Positions 56,666 through 64,000 of a stretch of DNA of 64,000 bases are shown piece by piece. Made by a program: the position numbers and the translations under genes. The notes under the pieces were generated by a model. It saw only the letters and a list, made by a program, of their open reading frames with translations, was not told where the DNA came from and ran no database searches. How positions within the stretch are numbered: the first letter of the stretch is position 1; each line of letters begins with the position of its first letter. Origin of the DNA: Lineus longissimus (Eukaryota; Nemertea; Pilidiophora; Heteronemertea; Lineidae); contig NC_088313.1 of NCBI RefSeq assembly GCF_910592395.1, forward strand, positions 11,012,937 through 11,076,936. Reading direction: 5' to 3'.

Positions 56666-56821
56666 AACCGGAGCAAACCAGCACAGCAGCAAACGATAGT
56701 TGAAAAGGTGGCATGGTCGCACACCACATCTTCTTTTTTGTCCCCCGGAGCCTCGGAGGGGGACTTGAAAATACCGGGCGTCCAGTCGTGATCGCCGCTC
56801 GCCTCCTGCCGCCCGTATGTA

Positions 56822-57778
56822 TATTCCCTTCCGGTCAATAACTTCATAACGGTTGATGATTTTTTTTTTCTATTTTTGGTGGGATGATGTATGAGAGTGC
56901 AAAGGTGTGTCGCGTTGAAGAATCGACCCGATGTGATTATCCAATTGACCAATAGGGGGCCAAAACCCGAAACACAAAAACTGTGACTACGCCTTAAATG
57001 ATGAATAGAATTTCACCAAACTTTAATTGTAGGCTAAGCTAGCAAGGACACACAATATGTTACCCTAGTTTTTTGTTTCAGCCATTTTTATGCCCAAAAG
57101 GCGACGCTTAATGAAAACCATGAAAATTCCCTTCCGATCTGTAACTTCTGAACGACAACATATTTTGGCTTGAAATTTGGTGTGCTGATAGAGGGCGAGT
57201 CAAAGGTGTGTCGCGTTGAAGAATCAGCCCGATGTGATTCTCCATTTGACCAATAGGGGGCCAAAACCCGAAACACAAAAACTGTGACTACGCCTTAAAT
57301 GATGAATAGAATTTCACCAAACTTTAATTGTAGGCTAAGCTAGCAAGGACACACAATATATTACCCTAGTTTTTAGTTTCAGCCATGTTTATGCCCTATA
57401 GGCGGCGCTTCTTGAAAACCATGAAAATTCCCTTCCGATCTGTAACTTCTAAACGACAACATATTTTGGCTTGAAATTTGGTGTGCTGATAGAGGGTGAG
57501 TCAAAGGTGTGTCGCGTTATTCCCTTCCGGTCAATAACTTCATAACAGTTGATGTTTCTTTTTCCATTTTTGGTGGGATGATGTATAAGAGTGCAAATGT
57601 GTGTCGCGTTGAAGAATCGACCCGATGTGATTCTCCATTTGACCAATAGGGGGCCAAAACCCGAAACACAAAAACTGTGACTACGCCTTAAATGATGAAT
57701 AGAATTTCACCAAACTTTAATTGTAGGCTAAGCTAGCAAGGACACAGAATATATTACCCTAGTTTTTAGTTTCAGCTA
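56822..57778 (+). repeat. ~300-bp core-unit tandem repeat (TTCCCTTCCG family)
   Basis: Units start at AAAATTCCCTTCCG-type motifs near 56822, 57122 and 57422, and a fourth near 57521 after a truncation. Each has GTGTGTCGCGTTGAAGAATC, ATTTGACCAATAGGGGGCC and CAAACTTTAATTGTAGGC. A last piece reappears at 59659-59730, after the nested element. Confidence 0.8.
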
Positions 57779-59658
<1,880 letters not shown>

Positions 59659-59730
59659 ATGCCCTATAGGCGACGCTTCTTGAAAACCATGAAAATTCCC
59701 TTCCGCTCTGTAACTTTTGAACGACAAGGA
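59659..59730 (+). repeat. Continuation of the TTCCCTTCCG tandem repeat after the nested element
   Basis: GCCCTATAGGCGACGCTTCT followed by AAAATTCCCTTCCG matches the units before 57778. Confidence 0.75.
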
Positions 59731-60228
59731 GTTGAACACAGATGGTGAGAAACCATGGACAGTATGAGCGTTAGCGAGTCAACTTCATTTAAGACGGCTC
59801 ATTTAACTTCCCTGAAATCAATCTCCTATCCAGCTTCACTGGCGATGAAAACATTCAACATTCAACACTTACTATAAGACAGTTTACTGGTGGAATATCA
59901 GACTGACATGATCAACAATACAAAATGGAGCAGGTAAACTTCAATCCAGCGGCGGCCTTTCGCTATATAAACAGTGCCATCCACATCAAAAACTAGCATT
60001 TTACAAGAAAGAATATGTACCGATAATAACTTACAAGTGACCTTGAATTAAAGCCACAACAGTTATGTACAATGCCATGCCCCAAGTTCAAGCCTCTTAA
60101 TACTAATCCACTTCTTTACCCACAACACTCCCTTCTTTTCCCTTCTTTTCCCTCCCACCCTCGGCGACGGGGGACGTTCAACGCTGTGCTTGTTTGTTCA
60201 TTGTGCCTTTATGGAAGTTTGTTTGGGC

Positions 60229-60270
60229 CAGCAGTGGCTTCCTCCGCCTGGTGTAAAGGGGTCTATTCAG
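60229..60270 (-). repeat. Inverted repeat arm matching 56620-56665
   Basis: GGCCAGCAGTGGCTTCCTCC, then GCCTGGTGTAAAGG, is the complement of 56625-56665. Confidence 0.5.
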
Positions 60271-60420
60271 AGCCAGAGTATAAACTGATGTCAAAATCCC
60301 CCCTTGCCAAGATATTTTTTAAATTTTTGGTTGCCTGACATGAAATAGGAACACTTACCAAGAAAGCAGTAGGCCAGTTGCATTCAATTAATATGGGGAT
60401 GGGGGACTAGTTTTTGGGCT

Positions 60421-60860
60421 CCTGAAAGGTTCAAGGAATAAAGTGAAGTCCAGATGTCGTCTTAGGCAGTTGCTTATAATGGTCAAAGTAATCTAGAATG
60501 ATAATACATTAGGTGCATTCAATACGACAGTGTTACACAATTTCACAATATTGTTAAGATGAGCGATGAGATTTGACAAATGAGATTTTAAAAGTAGTGA
60601 CACAAGGAACACACAGTTTAAAACTAAGAAACTCATGAATGATAACTTATTCAAGATTTAGTCTAATCAAGTCAGGTTACCAGACATTTAACCTGACATC
60701 AAGAGAGTTGTTCTTAACAAAGTTGATGCGCATGCTTCACAAGCAAAAGGATGAATTCACAAAAAGTTTCAACACTTACCTGAAAGGTTCAAGGAATAAA
60801 GTGAAGTCCAAATGTCGTCATAGGCAGTTGCTTATAATGGTCAAAGTAATCTAGAATGAT
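60421..60860 (+). repeat. 82-bp direct repeat pair, 276-bp spacing
   Basis: CCTGAAAGGTTCAAGGAATA...TCTAGAATGAT occurs at 60421-60502 and 60779-60860 with few differences. Confidence 0.8.
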
Positions 60861-61689
60861 TTCTTCAGCTGAAGCGCTGGGTCTTATAGCGTGCCCATAG
60901 GAATACTTTGGCCAATAAGAAACAACGTAAGACACATTTAGAACTTCCAGGGTCCAGCCTTGGGTGACCCAAACCAATCAGAAACGTGTACCAGGTTTGA
61001 GGCTAGCAATCTGTGTCCTTGGAAACCCTACATGGTTACCAAACATACAGAGTGTGAATTGTTACAATTAATGATAATCTTAATGGTGATCCATTTGAAA
61101 CACCAATAAGCTAGTTCTGGCCCAAGCCTGTTCTAGCTTAAACAATGACTAAGGCAATATGCCCTCTAGTCTTTCTATAGAAATTGAGCTATAATTAAAC
61201 CAACTAACTTGCTTCCGCCTGAACATGAGAATGATAGATAAAGAGACCATCAATATGACTTGGCGATTTTGTTTTAACAAACCCTTCGAACATGCTTGTT
61301 ACCTGACGTAATGGTCCAACACTTAAGTAGGATATTGTTTCAGGCTATTCCTGGCTTTGCTCATGGCTAAGACACAAAGACTTGTTGGTAATTGAGATTT
61401 AGAATGGGACTTGAGTTCGAACCTGCCCTAGAACAATGCCAAGTTGTGTGGGAAGGAATCATACAATTAAGAAAATATAAATTCATAAAGTAATTTTGAT
61501 TTGTAAAATTTCAGATAACTTTTACACCATAAAACAATTCCATGCTTTGCCCCAGGTTTAGTACTGGCTCACAAAATGGCCTATTGCTGTCAGTCATATT
61601 AGCGTATTCAGACCTGAACTTTTCATCACAATGTGCGCTTTAAACACACTTTATCATGTTTTATCGGGATGATTGACAGCTGCATTTCA
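60861..61689. other. Non-coding stretch
   Basis: No gene recognised. Confidence 0.3.
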
Positions 61690-62035
61690 GAGATTGGGTG
61701 ATAGACCTGAAAAGTCTGTGGTGTAATGACCTAGTGTAGGGGAGGTTCCCATCGATTTTGGGCTCCACCAAACATGGCCACCAGGTCGCCATCTTTGTTT
61801 TTTGCATTCTGCCCCATAACTCGAGAATCATGTGAGTTGCATACCTAAAATTTCTTTTTTGAGATGTCCTAAGGGAGGGGAGGTTCCCTATTGATTTTGG
61901 GCCTGACCCGAAATTCAAGATGGCCTTGAGACCGCCATCTTTGTTTTTCGTATTTCGCCCCATAACTTGAGAACCAAGTGAGTGACAGATCAGAAACTTA
62001 TATGGTTTGATGTACAAGGGTATATCTCTTCCGCT
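61690..62035 (+). repeat. Two ~120-bp tandem units
   Basis: GGGGAGGTTCCCATCGATTT and GGGGAGGTTCCCTATTGATT start related units, each followed by CGCCATCTTTGTTTTT and CCCCATAACT(C/T)GAGAA. Non-coding dispersed repeat of the type common in invertebrates. Confidence 0.65.
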
Positions 62036-63200
62036 ACTCATTAATAAAGACCAAGTTTAAACTTAGCCAATGCTATAACACGCATTATCCTGAAACAAAG
62101 AGATTGTATGTATTAATGCCATGGATATTTCATTGCATGTATGTAATGTTAATAAAGTAGGAGCTAGGCCCTTTCCATTGATGTTTTTATGTCACCCATG
62201 CGCCCACGGATGACTGCCCTGTCTGGAAGTGACATGCAGAAATATATTATTTCGAAGTCACCTGTTCCATTCTTTTTCATGTTGTGGGATGCAGGTGTAT
62301 CCCTGGTGCATATGAGTATGTAGAAGTGTCTCACCAGATTATCAGTTGATTAACATGGCAGATAACGGTATCGGTTTAGCGACCAAATCTGTGCTTGGAG
62401 GGAGACATGAGCGATCGTGGCCGTGGGTGAAGAATTAATCGATCACGCCAAAAAGGAAGCTCTTGATAACAAAAATTAATTCTCTTTCCTCCTTGACAGT
62501 AGTCTTTCGTCTCTATGTCAGTATCATTAAAGACGAATCACGTATAGTAGTGATAAACAATGATTTAATTGAGCGTAGTATGGAAGAGGTTACATTCGGA
62601 CACACATGGTGGTACTTGGGCCAGTACATATATCGGAGTACAAAAACATCTAATAAGCATTATTAGTTCGGCAATCTTAGAGCAAAGGTCACTACTAGGC
62701 AATAACGTAACATCCCCCTTTCCGAAGCAAGTGACCTGCACTAAGGGTTTACAAGAGTCTCAAAATATTTTAATGTCTCGCCAATCAACTGTATAGTTAA
62801 GCCCGAAAGAGTACTGAAATAAAAGACATTTAGTTTACACTAGTTTCTGAATTATTTCTAACTAAATCCAATTGAGTATCATCCAATATAGAATTTTCCA
62901 GAATTCCACGAATATCGAACAACATGAAACAAAGTGTCCAATTAGAAATGTGTTTACACAAGTGCCAATATAGAATATTGTAATAAGGCACATGACGTGC
63001 ATGAGTGGCAGTTTAAATGTCTGAAAAGGTGTGGCACTTAAACTCCAGATTGTCTCTAAATATGACAGTGTCTCTAGGTTGTGACAATGAACAAGCATTT
63101 AGGTTTCAAAGTCTTAGTTTAAGATAGGCTGGTGGTTTCACTATCCTGCCGGCTCGCGTTCTGGTGGCATTGTCAACTGGAGGCATTGTCAACTGGAGGC
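62036..63200. other. Non-coding stretch
   Basis: No supported gene. Short frames at 62463-62796 lack features. Confidence 0.3.
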
Positions 63201-63204
63201 TGGT

Positions 63205-63775
63205 TGTTATGGTTACAGCGTGGTGTTGCAGTTGTTTCTACTTGACGACTCGGACTGGGCAGTGTAGTCTTGGCAAGGTGGCTCTGGGGTGTCTTCGCAG
63301 TAGTCATCAGGCAGTTCAGGTATTATCTCATGCTGTGGTGTGTGCTTCAAATGGCGTGTGTTGCATCTGTAGATCTGACCATTTTCTGCTTCCACGGTAT
63401 ATGAACGGATGTTGACTTTTTTGGCCTTTTTCCAAGGTAGGCGACTGTTATCAGTTGGTTAAATTCCGACAACATCCCCTTGTTTCAATGGCTGCAAATC
63501 TTTGGAGTGGTGGTTGTAGTTTTCCACTACCTTGTCTTTCCGATGTTTCAGCTGGTAGGGAACATCTTCAGCATCTGGTGTGAAAGGTTTGGGCATCTTC
63601 TCATGGATTGGCAAGGTTGTCCTAGTTTTACCAGATAGTCGCTGTGCTGGTGACAGGCCTATGCTCTCAGTTGGTGTGTTTCTTTGTGCAAGTAAGGCAA
63701 GATAAGGGTCATTGCCTGACTTGTGGGCCTTTTTGGTGAGTTTTTTGGCTACATTCACGGCGTTTTTGTGACGGC
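63205..63775 (-). pseudogene. Ty3/gypsy integrase C-terminal fragment
   Basis: On the - strand: VAKKLTKKAHKSGNDPYLAL, then QRNTPTESIGLSPAQRLSGK and LKHRKDKVVENYNHHSKDL, LQPLKQGDVVGI. This is the end of the integrase core and the linker before the GPY-type C-terminal module of gypsy elements. A stop (TAA after VVGI, about 63459) and a shift break it. The reading resumes as RSYTVEAENGQIYRCNTRHL with an acidic end at 63213. No LTR found nearby. It is of a different lineage from the element at 32571-35119, judged by sequence. Confidence 0.75.
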
Positions 63776-63889
63776 ATGGATTCTACCATCTCCTTTTCAT
63801 GTTGTTCTGGAAGAAGAGTAACCAGTAAATGACATAAAACGGGAATTTGAAAGTGGTTATGAGGCATTTATTTTGATGTTTCATGCAGA

Positions 63890-64000
63890 CGACGTCACGA
63901 TGTCAACACATTCATACTTCCCTGAATCATTCAAAAAGTAGATCATTATTCCTATTATTAAAGATTCCAGAAAATCACTGTGCGATTCTGATAACTACCG
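63890..64000 (+). pseudogene. Start of a non-LTR retrotransposon reverse transcriptase (runs off the window)
   Basis: The + strand frame at the right edge reads HSYFPESFKK, a TAG, then IIIPIIKDSRKSLCDSDNYR. This matches the beginning of LINE reverse transcriptases (PxxFK...IPIxK...DxNNYRPI). The stop shows at least one lesion. Only about 30 residues are in the window. Confidence 0.6.

Overview
This window looks like accessory DNA from the nuclear genome of a marine invertebrate animal. Coding density is very low, the window is packed with nested eukaryotic transposable elements, splice sites are GT-AG, AATAAA signals are present, and families such as LTR retroelements, Helitron-type helicase, MITEs and microsatellite-core-hairpin repeats occur. 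I cannot name the species; an echinoderm, hemichordate, amphioxus or mollusc would all fit. I see no intact conserved host gene. The only candidate host coding sequence is a pair of terminal exons at 40964-41061 and 43533-43760.

Layout. 1-1.4 kb: a repeat with a 5' hairpin, a GTCY microsatellite and ~300-bp core units. 1.4-9.9 kb: a 2.7-kb interspersed element split by a 5.77-kb terminal-inverted-repeat transposon (4027-9796), which itself carries a nested hairpin/microsatellite repeat. An unsplit paralogue of the 2.7-kb element at 44.7-47.4 kb supplies the empty insertion site. 9.9-15.3 kb: non-coding repeats and one zinc-finger-like exon (12613-12948). 15.4-18.7 kb: a six-exon decayed DDE-type transposase on the + strand, facing a decayed Cys-rich P2X7-like module on the - strand. 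19.6-24.4 kb (- strand): a ~1,600-codon decayed gene with a Cys-rich N-terminal region, a region I read as a FEN1/XPG-like nuclease, and a C-terminal CXC-like cysteine cluster. 24.4-28.1 kb: six copies of a ~440-bp MITE in one orientation. 28.5-31.6 kb: one hairpin/microsatellite repeat nested inside another. 32.1-35.3 kb: a tandem-repeat element split by an LTR retroelement with complete LTRs, target duplication, gag and an integrase tail but no reverse transcriptase. 35.3-44 kb: inverted duplications, C-rich tracts, the candidate host exons and a foldback element. 44.1-47.4 kb: tandem array plus the unsplit 2.7-kb element. 49.2-50.3 kb: 81-bp minisatellite. 51.8-53.5 kb (- strand): a decayed PIF1/Helitron helicase interrupted by a foldback element. 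54-60 kb: core-unit repeats and a very large GTC / GTCCGTC microsatellite. 63.2-64 kb: a Ty3/gypsy integrase tail and the start of a LINE reverse transcriptase.

The most notable signals are four. (1) The repeats carry many copies of a motif matching the animal CTCF consensus, alongside AGGTCA half-site clusters. (2) Several repeat families share one architecture (5' hairpin, microsatellite, tandem cores, 3' hairpin, insertion at T-T) resembling Helentron-associated elements (DINE-1/HINE/pearl type), and a Helitron helicase relic lies in the same window. (3) The 4.8-kb decayed gene on the - strand belongs to a family I recall only as uncharacterised and seems to contain a FEN-like nuclease. 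(4) Insertion histories can be read precisely from target duplications and an internal empty site. All calls come from reading the sequence by eye; no database search was run.
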